DNA of 48,979 nucleotides from Bacteroidota bacterium. Lineage in GTDB: Bacteria; Bacteroidota; Bacteroidia; 2-12-FULL-35-15. The notes beneath the pieces are model-generated. The model searched no databases, was not told where the DNA came from, and was given only the letters and a program-made list of their open reading frames with translations. Shown here one piece after another: positions 27,301-33,907 of the stretch; the stretch's first letter is position 1, and every line of letters begins with the position of its first letter. A program made the position numbers and the translations under genes. Location: the NCBI GenBank assembly GCA_023251835.1, contig JAHEXZ010000032.1, forward strand, positions 1 through 48,979, read 5' to 3'.

Positions 27301-30300
27301 GCATAGGGCTGTGTTCCGCCAGATGCACTAACTATAGCAGTACCATTGCTGCCACCATAGCAAGATACATTGCTTTGCGAAATAACAGAAGTTAATGCCT
27401 GTGAAGGTTCTGTTATTACAACAGTAGCTGAACTGTTACATCCTTTATTGTCTGTTACATTTACCGTGTATGTACCTGCGGATAAATTTGTTCCGGTTGG
27501 CCCATTTCCTCCCATTGGCAGCCAGTTATATGTATAAAAAGGTGTACCACCGGTAACGCCTGCTGCTGCTGTTCCATCATTGCCACCCTTACAGCTCACA
27601 TTGCCTGAAGATAAAATAAAAATATTCAGTTGATTAGGTTGATTGATTGTAAAGCTTTTTGCAAGCACACAACTATTTATATCCATTACCTGAACTGTGT
27701 ATGTACCTGCTGAAAGGTTGGTTACTGAACTGCCGGTGCTTCCACCCTGCAGCCAGGTGTAAGTATATCCGGGTGTGCCACCTGATGCACTCACCGTAGC
27801 TGTTCCGTTACTCCCTCCAAAACAGCTTACATCTGTTGTTGCAACAGTTAGTGCCAGTGCCGGAGGCTCTGTTATTGGTGGACTTGTAGTAGCTAAAGAT
27901 TGACATCCGTTAGCATCCGTAACGGTAAGCGTATAGATACCTGCTGTTAAACCTGTAGCATTGGGGCTATTGCCTCCATAAGGTAACCAATGAAAAGAGA
28001 AAGGTGCTGTTCCACCGGATATTCCTGCACTGGCAGAACCAGTGGCACCACCATTACAACTTACATTAGTACTGGATATGATAGTTACTGCAGGTGAATT
28101 ATTATCAATTACATTCATTGATTTTGAAGTGCTGCAAGCATTAGCATCTTTTACCGATACTGTATATGAGCCTGAATACAAATTTTTAGCAGTATCACTA
28201 TTGCCTCCGTTTGATGACCATTGATACATGTAAGGACTAACTCCTCCTGATACTGAAACATAGGCAATTCCATTGGGTAGACTGCATGTTGAGTTGATTG
28301 TCCCAGTCAGCAATGAAATTGCTGTAGGTTGATTAACATTAACGGAATCAGAAAAAGTACACCCCTTAGAATCCGTTACAATAATTGTATAAGCTCCCGA
28401 TAATAAACTTGAAACATTCTGTGTGCTATAGTTTCCCGGGAGCCAGTTATAACTATATGGGCTGGTTCCACCTGATGCTACAGAGGCAACTGTACCATCT
28501 TTACTACCATAACAGGATGTTGGAGTAGAAGATACTGAAACTGAAAGTGCTGAAGCCGGTTGTGTAATTGTAACATTATTTTGTTTCTGGCATCCCTTGT
28601 TGTCGGTAACAGTAACCGTATAAGTTCCGGCTTGCAAACCATTTGTTGAAGCCATTGAAGAACTTCCGGGCATCCATATATAACTATAATTCGGTGTGCC
28701 ACCAGAGGCATTTGCTGTCACGGCACCATCGTTTCCGCCAAAACAGCTTACATTACTTTGATTGATAAAGCTAACAGCTAATGCTGAAGGCTGATTTATG
28801 GTTACAAAGCCTATTGAGGTACACCCTTTGCTATCTGTAACTGTTGCTGTATATGTACCGGCTGCTAAACCCGAAATGCTGCTGGTTGTTTGATTACCAG
28901 GCTGCCATAGATAAGAATAACCGGGAGTACCTCCTGCTGCATTTATAGAAGCAGTGGCATCAGCGCCTCCATAGCAGGATACATTGGTTTGTGCAGTAGT
29001 AAAAGATAAAGATGATGCTGGCTGAGTAATGGTTGCTGATGCAGATATGGTACATCCTTTAGTATCTGTCACTGTTACAGAATACGTTCCTGAAGTTTGC
29101 CCTGTTATGGATGAACTACTTTGACCATTACTCCATAAATACGTGTAAAATGGTATACCCCCGGTAGCTGAAACAGACATAAAACCATTACTTCCACCAT
29201 AACAGGAAACATTCGTCTGTGAAAGAGTAGCATTTAGTATAGTTGGTTGGGTAATGGTAACAGACGCAATAGCGGTACAGCCTTTTGAATCTAAAGTTGT
29301 AACAGAATAGCTGCCTGCAGCAAGACCTGCAGCTGTAACGGTTGTTTGTCCGTTGTTCCAGAGATAAGTATAAGGTGTTGTACCACCGGTAGCAATAACC
29401 GAAGCTATACCATTGCTGCCACCAAAGCAGGATACATTGCTTTGTGTAGTTGATGATGAAAGTGGTGCAGTTGGTTGTGTAATGGATACTGTTGATATTG
29501 TTGTGCAGCCTTTAGAATCAGTAACTGTAGCAGTATAGCTACCAACTGTCAATCCTGTGGCAGATGAATTAGTTTGTCCATTATTCCATAGATAAGTATA
29601 TGATGGAGTGCCACCGGTGGCAATAACCGTAGCAGAACCATTATTACCTCCATAACAGGAAACATTATTCTGTGTAGTAGTTGAGGCAGGAGCAAGATTA
29701 ATAATTACAGATACAGTTCCGGCAGGGCGAGGACAACCACCTACTGTTGCAGTAACGGAGTATGTTCCGGCACTTGCAGCAGTTACATTAGTAATAACAG
29801 GGTTTTGCAAAGTAGAAGAAAAACCATTTGGACCCAACCAGCTATAGCTTGCTCCAGAGATAGTATTTGCCGAAAGTGTCAATGAATTTCCAACACAAAC
29901 CGGGCTATTACTGCCTGCTATAGGGGCAACAGGAATTGAATTAACTGTAACTGTAACAAATGCAGGGCCGCCAGGACAGCTTCCATTCATAGCTGTTACG
30001 CCATACGTTGTAGTTACCGTAGGTGTGGCAATCGGAGTTGGAGATGTTGGGTTATTTAAACCTGCAGTGGGTGACCATTGATAAGTAGCACCAGCCGGTC
30101 CTGTTACACTTAACTGTACTTGTTGTCCCTGACAGATAATGGCATTAGGACTTGTTGAAATTGCAAAGGCAGTTGGCCTCTTAGCAGGAATCAATGCGGC
30201 ATTAAGGTAAATCCTTCCGGAATTAACCAATTCTATATTGTTAAAATCAGCAGCACCTCCCAGATATTGATGCCCTCCCATATAAAACACATTACCACCA

Positions 30301-31319
30301 ATGGCATCAGAAGTTAATTTAGAGCATGAAACAACAACTGTATCATGCGAATTTTGAGTACTTACCGCGTAGTAATGTCCATTTCTCCACGAGGAGCCTG
30401 GTGCTAATCTCCAGTTTTTTCCAGAACCGTTCTGATTTGCCTTCATCAATCCATGAAATTGCATAATAGCCATATCAGGATTATAATAACTGTTGGAGGT
30501 AGTATTTATTCCAATTTCAGTAAAACCATTGGTTGTTTGGATTTTCATATTCGCTTCATATCCATCTGTACCGGCTTGAACAGCGTGACATTGCGAAAAA
30601 AAATTTCCTCCACTGTAAATAAAATTAATGGGCTGTTTCATAATTGCTGTATCATTAATATCAGAAGCCCAGTGAGCTTCTGAACAGAAGGTATAGCATT
30701 CGGAAAGGCCGGTGAACACTCCTGCTGAAATTACTGTATAGTTACTTATTCCTGCATAGTTTAGGATTATCGTATGAATATTTTGGTTCCCACCATTATT
30801 GAATACTGCTATCTTAGGTCGCTGGTTAAGAGTGTATCTTACATCCACTGTAACATTTTGAGTTAAACGGTAAACGGCTACATTTCCCCCAAAGGCAGCT
30901 ATAATTTGAGAAGCCGTTTGTCCCCAATTCGAGTAGGGTGTTTTATTAATCCAGGTACTGTCGATAATAAATGCACTGGCACGAAAATCCTGCATAGAAG
31001 CAACAAGAGCTGAGGGGTAAACTCTTTCTACGGTTGCAGAAAAATCTATCCCATCTTTTAATTTACCTGACCTTATCACCCATTTTACTGGTATATCATT
31101 TTGAAGAAGCGCATTAACAAGACCATAAGCTTTAAGATTAAAAGGCTGTGGAGGGGTTAGGTTTTGGTGTGCATTATCCATCGGGATAACCAATGAACCA
31201 AGAGGAATGGTTTCGAGATGTGCAGGCGGGTTAGGTAAATCATTTGCTTGTGCTGCCGATTTCACAACAGCCATAGAAAAGAACAATAGAAAAATAATAT
31301 ATTCGTATATTTTCCGCAT
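21321..31319 (-). CDS. Giant SprB-repeat cell-surface protein, T9SS type B sorted
   Basis: A 3332-residue secreted protein, probably a surface adhesin. Layout: signal peptide (about 1-24); an unassigned N-terminal domain (about 25-385); two Ig-like modules (about 390-545); about 31 SprB-type repeats of about 76 residues (about 550-2900), each built on NVSCYGGSNG...GGTPxYxYLW...GTYTVTVTDxxGC; Ig-like modules (about 2910-3070); two PKD domains (WNWNFGDGTSS, YNWNFGDGNTS); and the gliding-motility C-terminal domain (FPNVFTPNSDG, IFNRWGEQIF, GDVTLLR). SprB repeats occur in the motile adhesin of gliding flavobacteria; no gliding genes are in this window, so a motility role is not shown. An 11-repeat block is present twice. 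One uninterrupted frame of 10 kb argues that the gene is intact. Confidence 0.93.
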   Translation of the reverse strand: MRKIYEYIIFLLFFSMAVVKSAAQANDLPNPPAHLETIPLGSLVIPMDNAHQNLTPPQPFNLKAYGLVNALLQNDIPVKWVIRSGKLKDGIDFSATVERVYPSALVASMQDFRASAFIIDSTWINKTPYSNWGQTASQIIAAFGGNVAVYRLTQNVTVDVRYTLNQRPKIAVFNNGGNQNIHTIILNYAGISNYTVISAGVFTGLSECYTFCSEAHWASDINDTAIMKQPINFIYSGGNFFSQCHAVQAGTDGYEANMKIQTTNGFTEIGINTTSNSYYNPDMAIMQFHGLMKANQNGSGKNWRLAPGSSWRNGHYYAVSTQNSHDTVVVSCSKLTSDAIGGNVFYMGGHQYLGGAADFNNIELVNSGRIYLNAALIPAKRPTAFAISTSPNAIICQGQQVQLSVTGPAGATYQWSPTAGLNNPTSPTPIATPTVTTTYGVTAMNGSCPGGPAFVTVTVNSIPVAPIAGSNSPVCVGNSLTLSANTISGASYSWLGPNGFSSTLQNPVITNVTAASAGTYSVTATVGGCPRPAGTVSVIINLAPASTTTQNNVSCYGGNNGSATVIATGGTPSYTYLWNNGQTNSSATGLTVGSYTATVTDSKGCTTISTVSITQPTAPLSSSTTQSNVSCFGGSNGIASVIATGGTTPYTYLWNNGQTTVTAAGLAAGSYSVTTLDSKGCTAIASVTITQPTILNATLSQTNVSCYGGSNGFMSVSATGGIPFYTYLWSNGQSSSSITGQTSGTYSVTVTDTKGCTISASATITQPASSLSFTTAQTNVSCYGGADATASINAAGGTPGYSYLWQPGNQTTSSISGLAAGTYTATVTDSKGCTSIGFVTINQPSALAVSFINQSNVSCFGGNDGAVTANASGGTPNYSYIWMPGSSSMASTNGLQAGTYTVTVTDNKGCQKQNNVTITQPASALSVSVSSTPTSCYGSKDGTVASVASGGTSPYSYNWLPGNYSTQNVSSLLSGAYTIIVTDSKGCTFSDSVNVNQPTAISLLTGTINSTCSLPNGIAYVSVSGGVSPYMYQWSSNGGNSDTAKNLYSGSYTVSVKDANACSTSKSMNVIDNNSPAVTIISSTNVSCNGGATGSASAGISGGTAPFSFHWLPYGGNSPNATGLTAGIYTLTVTDANGCQSLATTSPPITEPPALALTVATTDVSCFGGSNGTATVSASGGTPGYTYTWLQGGSTGSSVTNLSAGTYTVQVMDINSCVLAKSFTINQPNQLNIFILSSGNVSCKGGNDGTAAAGVTGGTPFYTYNWLPMGGNGPTGTNLSAGTYTVNVTDNKGCNSSATVVITEPSQALTSVISQSNVSCYGGSNGTAIVSASGGTQPYAYLWNNGQTSMSVGGLTSGNYVVTTIDAKGCVTSASVSIIQPAMALTSTISFSNVFCYGGNNGSATVIATGGTPSYTYLWNNGQTNSSATGLTVGSYTATVTDSKGCTTISTVSITQPTAPLSSSTTQSNVSCFGGSNGIASVIATGGTTPYTYLWNNGQTTVTAAGLAAGSYSVTTLDSKGCTAIASVTITQPTILNATLSQTNVSCYGGSNGFMSVSATGGIPFYTYLWSNGQSSSSITGQTSGTYSVTVTDTKGCTISASATITQPASSLSFTTAQTNVSCYGGADATASINAAGGTPGYSYLWQPGNQTTSSISGLAAGTYTATVTDSKGCTSIGFVTINQPSALAVSFINQSNVSCFGGNDGAVTANASGGTPNYSYIWMPGSSSMASTNGLQAGTYTVTVTDNKGCQKQNNVTITQPASALSVSVSSTPTSCYGSKDGTVASVASGGTSPYSYNWLPGNYSTQNVSSLLSGAYTIIVTDSKGCTFSDSVNVNQPTAISLLTGTINSTCSLPNGIAYVSVSGGVSPYMYQWSSNGGNSDTAKNLYSGSYTVSVKDANACSTSKSMNVIDNNSPAVTIISSTNVSCNGGATGSASAGISGGTAPFSFHWLPYGGNSPNATGLTAGIYTLTVTDANGCQSLATTSPPITEPPALALTVATTDVSCFGGSNGTATVSASGGTPGYTYTWLQGGSTGSSVTNLSAGTYTVQVMDINSCVLAKSFTINQPNQLNIFILSSGNVSCKGGNDGTAAAGVTGGTPFYTYNWLPMGGNGPTGTNLSAGTYTVNVTDNKGCNSSATVVITEPSQALTSVISQSNVSCYGGSNGTAIVSASGGTQPYAYLWNNGQTSMSVGGLTAGNYVVTTIDAKGCVTPASVTITEPADVLSSITSQNNVSCYGGNDGSTSVFPMGGTSPYTYLWNDGQTTSFITGLSAGNYSIIVSDSNHCISTVSIVITEPLTPLSSSVSKNDISCYGGNNGAASLIVTGGTLPYTYQWSNGQVTSSVTGLIAGNYSVITTDGNGCTLSDVISIAEPSTLTSSATQTNICSGTSNGIAAVTVMGGTSPYTYLWNDGQTTSSATGLSVGNYSVTINDAKGCTAVSTVAITLFPAITSTTSQSNVSCYGGSDGSISVISSGGTAPFTYQWNIGLTTSYITGLFAGNYTVTVTDSNGCIAVSNVMLTQPAGALTIAISKTDVSCYGGNNGSASITVSGGTPSYSYQWNTSSTTSSVSGLTAGSYNVIVTDANACTTTGYISITEPITALSFTTSQTNVSCSGGNNGVASVIVSGGSPSYTYLWSNGQTTTSVTGLTMGNYSVTVTDMNGCVITPAIFVTEPPLLSSTAVQTNICTGASNGLANITATGGTSPYTYLWSDGQTAALASGLPVGNYSVTTTDAMGCTTIATVAITQFPAISSTGSYTDVSCNGENNGSATINPSGGASPFAYQWSNGQSTASITGLIAGTYIATLTDANGCSTTDTLTVNQPSQIVLTIDTIISTTCFNGSDGSASITLSGGVSPYLYAWSTSPVQTGSNATTLNAGTYTVTVTDANGCNSAIPATIGQPSQVITMAGINDSICLGQSGTLTTTASGGGGIYSYLWQPSNVTNSGTLTVAPTSTTTYTVIAQDQYGCIGAADSISAIVYYLNPANVQVTGTSPICRGQSSVLSVQTSGVTGTLTYSWSNNLGSGPGPYTITPAQPTIYTVTVTNVCGSSVTDSVSILFNPPPTVILASDTNQMCVPAIIRFSDNSVTGNNTDPITTWNWNFGDGTSSTLQNPAHSYVQAGTYSVVLTVTTSGGCTNNNASVPLMVVAHPIPTAVFTVNSTTLNLPYDVLVCTSHSVGATAYNWNFGDGNTSAMVNPQNIYTTVDIFQVQLIATSQYGCRDTSYAEITTNADVVFPNVFTPNSDGANGGTYDDGNMNNDVFFPYTSGVVEYKLQIFNRWGEQIFESMDVKKGWDGYYRGQLCQEDVYVWKAYVKLNNGKVVHKSGDVTLLR
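24729..27135 (-). repeat. Long tandem duplication inside the giant gene, 3' copy
   Basis: This 2.4-kb segment matches 27252-29658 at a constant offset of 2523 bp (841 codons, 11 SprB repeats). In every stretch I compared the two are identical at DNA level, including third codon positions. Similarity fades quickly outside, with the first mismatches at 24728 and 27136. Confidence 0.9.
27252..29658 (-). repeat. Long tandem duplication inside the giant gene, 5' copy
   Basis: The partner of 24729-27135. It encodes SprB repeats 1-11, and the other copy encodes repeats 12-22. Outside the block the repeats are diverged from each other, so this is a recent unequal exchange or conversion rather than selection for identical repeats. 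Confidence 0.9.
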
Positions 31320-31570
31320 GGAAATGAAAATTTAACTTCCCGCTTAAGATTTTTACTCTGATACACTTTATAAGAATTAGAACTGAAATGTTTGTTTTGA
31401 ATATGTCTTATTTACAATCACCCATGATTAAATACATCGGTAGTACGTTATAAAAACTCTGCAAGTTGCGTGATTGTTTATTTCTTTAGCAAAAAGTTAA
31501 TAACTTGGGAAGGATATGAAGAAAATTCCCGGAAAATCATCTCCTAATGCGATTTTTTGCATAGGACATT

Positions 31571-31645
31571 TATACTGAATCTTACTGACCCGATAGCTAT
31601 CGGGTTTGCGATAGCAAAACAGGTTAGAGTTGATATTTCAGTAAA
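31571..31645. repeat. TATACT-type palindromic repeat, copy c
   Basis: It starts TATACTGAATCTTACTGA, contains the perfect palindrome ACCCGATAGCTATCGGGT at 31588-31605 (the same core as at 6796-6813), and continues through GCGATAGCAAAACAGGTTAGA towards TTTCAGTAAA. The TATACTGAATCT...CAGGTTAG pairing is shared with the copy at 32024. The right-hand boundary is approximate. Confidence 0.6.
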
Positions 31646-31651
31646 TTAAAG

Positions 31652-31815
31652 AGGGTTTATGGCAATGCAAGTATTGTAAATAACCAGCGGGTAGTATTCA
31701 ATATCAAAGGAAACGATTACAGGCTGGAAAAGTTGTTGAAGGAACCCATGAGAGGATGGTTAGCCAAGAAGCGTTTTTTAAAATTCACCAGCTTAGAGTT
31801 AATTTAACCAAATAA
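31652..31815 (+). pseudogene. Remnant of a HigB-type (RelE superfamily) toxin gene
   Basis: In one frame (from 31652) the DNA reads GNASIVNNQRVVFNIKGN followed by DYRL, which matches the conserved core of HigB mRNA-interferase toxins (N-R-V-V-F-N-I-K-G-N-x-Y-R-L). The N-terminal half is missing. The strand that should follow is deleted, and in another frame from 31741 GTHE appears, corresponding to the conserved GTH-E near the family's C-terminus. The frame change and missing parts show a dead gene. No antitoxin partner is visible. The match is from memory of the family. Confidence 0.55.
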
Positions 31816-31880
31816 TATGGAGTAATACATTCCAAGGGAAACGAAGCAATCCCATTAAAGGTTTTTATAAGATGTTCTGG

Positions 31881-31968
31881 TGGCGGAGAAAGAGGGATTC
31901 GAACCCCCGGTGGTGTTACCCACAACAGTTTTCAAGACTGCCGCATTAGACCGCTCTGCCATTTCTCC
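31881..31968 (-). tRNA. tRNA-Ser (anticodon UGA)
   Basis: The minus strand folds as a class II tRNA of 88 nt including an encoded CCA. The acceptor arms are GGAGAAA and TTTCTCC with discriminator G. The anticodon stem is GCAGT/ACTGT with loop CTTGAAA, giving anticodon UGA (32-34 of 319xx, reading UCA and related serine codons). A long variable arm (GTGGGTAACACCAC) and the T arm with GGTTCGAATCC are present. The large variable arm and anticodon agree on serine. Confidence 0.96.
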
Positions 31969-32023
31969 AAGGTCAAAAGTACTATTTTTTTGACTTCTCC
32001 CATAGAAACAGCAAAAAAAATAT

Positions 32024-32090
32024 TTATTCGCTCAGTATCACTGGAGCTAACCTGCTTTGCTAATGGCAAACCAGGTTAGATTCAGTATAG
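32024..32090. repeat. TATACT-type palindromic repeat, copy d
   Basis: An inverted repeat: TTATTCGCTCAGTATCA at the left and TTCAGTATAG at the right enclose the strong hairpin CTAACCTGCTTTGC / GCAAACCAGGTTAG (32047-32080). The left end TTCGCTCAGTAT equals the right end of copy b, and the right part equals the start of copy c in reverse complement. Confidence 0.6.
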
Positions 32091-32242
32091 ATAGTCTGCA
32101 ATTGAAATTAAAAATCTATAATATTAAACCTTAAGCTCAAAAATGAGTATAACAAGCGTTAAATGGATATTGAAAAAATTCTTAATACAAGGGAAAGAAA
32201 ATAGAATAAAAGATTGTATCTTTATAACTCTTAATTTAACCA

Positions 32243-33565
32243 ATGAAGAATAGCTATCTGTACATACGGTTACCTCTCATTTTAGTTGTATTTTGCTGGT
32301 TTTTAGCATCCTCAAAATCTTTTTCCCAAATTTTTTATAACGGGGGTGCTGATATTGGTATTGATCCGGGCACCATTCTTTATGTGGGTGGCGGAATTAA
32401 AAATGATGTTGGTGGTTTTATCAAAAACGATGGTGATATATATTTGACAGAAAACTGGACGAATGAGGAACCTGGGGGGCTTGCACCCACATCAGGTAAA
32501 GTTATTTTATACGGTTCAACACTCCAGAACATACAAGGCTCACAACCTACCACATTCAATAATTTAGATTGTGAGTTTGGAAGTACCAAGAAACTTCAGG
32601 TGAATACTATTGTTGGCGGTACTTCTGGTATATTTGCATTAGATTCATGCCCGTTTGATTTAAACAGTTATACCTGTACTATTACAAATTCTTCGTCTTC
32701 TGCTATTACACGTTCTACAGGATATATCATTTCTGAAACAGAACCAACACCCGGCTATGGAAGAGTGCAATGGGATATTGGTAATTTGAATAGTACTTAT
32801 ACGATTCCTTTTGGTAGTGGTTCTGTAGCAGATGCAGATATCCCTTTTATTTATGATGTTACTGCTGCTGGTACAATTACGGCTGGCGATACCGGCAATA
32901 TTTCTGTTGCGACTTATCCTACAAATGATGCAGCAAGTCCTAATAACCGTCCCTTACCTACTGGTGTTAGCAATTTAAATGATGCCGATGGAAATGAAAG
33001 TGCACCAGATTGTGTCGACCGTTTTTGGATAGTGGATATTAATAATTACTCAACAAACCCTACTGCCGACATTACCTTTACTTATAGAGATTCAGAATGG
33101 AATGGTGGAACTAATATTATAACAGAGGATAGTCTTGAAGCCTGGAAATGGAATGGTTCTCAATGGCAGAATCCTACTGTTGGGATTGCTGATGTTAATG
33201 GAAACACCGTTACAGCTCCTTCCATTAATTATGCTGGTCCATGGACATTAACTATGAAGAAAGGTCCCGTATTGCCGGTTGAATGTGGCGACTATAAGGT
33301 ACCCAATGCATTTTCTCCAAATAATGATGGGCATAACGATTTATTTGTGCTTCATGGTTGGGACAAATGCGTTTCAAATTTTTCTCTGGTAATTTTTGAC
33401 CGCTGGGGTGAAAAAGTATATGAAACAAGCAACCCTGCTAATTCATGGGATGGTAAATACAAAGGTAAAACTCTTGATCCTGCCGTATTTGTATATTATA
33501 TTGATGCAAAATCGAACTCCGGTGAAAAAGTAAATAAGAAAGGTAATATTTCACTGATACGATAA
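32243..33565 (+). CDS. Secreted protein with gliding-motility-associated C-terminal domain (T9SS type B)
   Basis: A 440-residue exported protein. The signal peptide (LPLILVVFCWFLASSKSFSQ) covers about residues 9-29. Residues 30-110 carry glycine- and Asn-rich strands (GTILYVGGGIKND, GFIKNDGDIYLTENW, GKVILYGSTLQNIQG) resembling the N-terminal repeats of other T9SS cargo of this phylum. Residues 165-345 are beta-rich and of unknown type (TIPFGSG, DRFWIVDINNYS, DSLEAWKWNGSQW). Residues about 350-440 are the sorting domain: VPNAFSPNNDGHNDLF, LVIFDRWGEKVY, SWDGKYKG and terminal GNISLIR. A surface structural or adhesive role is inferred. It is followed by a miniature element 46 bp beyond its stop. 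Confidence 0.85.
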   Translation: MKNSYLYIRLPLILVVFCWFLASSKSFSQIFYNGGADIGIDPGTILYVGGGIKNDVGGFIKNDGDIYLTENWTNEEPGGLAPTSGKVILYGSTLQNIQGSQPTTFNNLDCEFGSTKKLQVNTIVGGTSGIFALDSCPFDLNSYTCTITNSSSSAITRSTGYIISETEPTPGYGRVQWDIGNLNSTYTIPFGSGSVADADIPFIYDVTAAGTITAGDTGNISVATYPTNDAASPNNRPLPTGVSNLNDADGNESAPDCVDRFWIVDINNYSTNPTADITFTYRDSEWNGGTNIITEDSLEAWKWNGSQWQNPTVGIADVNGNTVTAPSINYAGPWTLTMKKGPVLPVECGDYKVPNAFSPNNDGHNDLFVLHGWDKCVSNFSLVIFDRWGEKVYETSNPANSWDGKYKGKTLDPAVFVYYIDAKSNSGEKVNKKGNISLIR

Positions 33566-33611
33566 TTGCCGGCCATCTTTCCATCTTCGTTTCTTTTATA
33601 TTTCACTTATA

Positions 33612-33887
33612 ACTCATGTTACGCAAAGAAAAAGATTTAAAAATGATAGACTTTTATACTTGTAATGGACAAGAGAATTGAAAGAGAGAAGGGTGATTTT
33701 CTCAAAAAGACAATAAAAATGACTGCTTTAAATAATTCATAATCACTACCATTGTCATTTCGAATCCTGCTGAAAGCAGGAAGAGAAATCTTTGCAACTG
33801 ATTGACAAGATTTCTCACTGCGTTCGAAATGACAGGTGGAAATATAGAGATATTCTGAATTAGATATAAATTTTGCGTAACATCAGT
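33612..33887 (+). mobile_element. Miniature inverted-repeat element, copy 2
   Basis: A 276-bp element with the same ends as copy 1, ACTCATGTTACGCAAA and TTTGCGTAACATCAGT, flanked by TA at 33610-33611 and 33888-33889. It differs from copy 1 by few substitutions and a roughly 9-bp deletion in the right inner arm, where CCCGCATTTGCGGGAT is replaced by a shorter ACTGCGT stretch. It fills the spacer between the T9SS-protein gene and the persulfide-dioxygenase gene and ends 20 bp before the latter's ATG, so the promoter of that gene must lie in or very near the element. Confidence 0.88.
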
Positions 33888-33907
33888 TATAAATAATCTA
33901 TACACTA

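Larger units (their letters stand above)
31320..32242. other. Repeat-rich spacer between two T9SS-protein genes
   Basis: This 923-bp gap contains two TATACT-type palindromes, a remnant of a HigB-type toxin gene and one tRNA gene, listed separately. The first 240 bp upstream of the giant gene and the last 150 bp before the next gene are A+T rich and show nothing else I can name. Confidence 0.7.

Noticed and set aside
25519-28711. Repeated identical small ORFs within the giant gene
   Set aside because: They are other-frame shadows of the duplicated SprB block; their identity only reflects the 2523-bp repeat.
21321-31319. Regular repeats of about 230 bp suggesting a CRISPR array or satellite
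   Set aside because: The period equals one SprB-type protein repeat in a single long open frame, and there are no short conserved repeats with unique spacers.
32161-32242. Promoter with TATCTTTA upstream of the gene at 32243
   Set aside because: One mismatch to the -7 consensus and no TTG at proper spacing.
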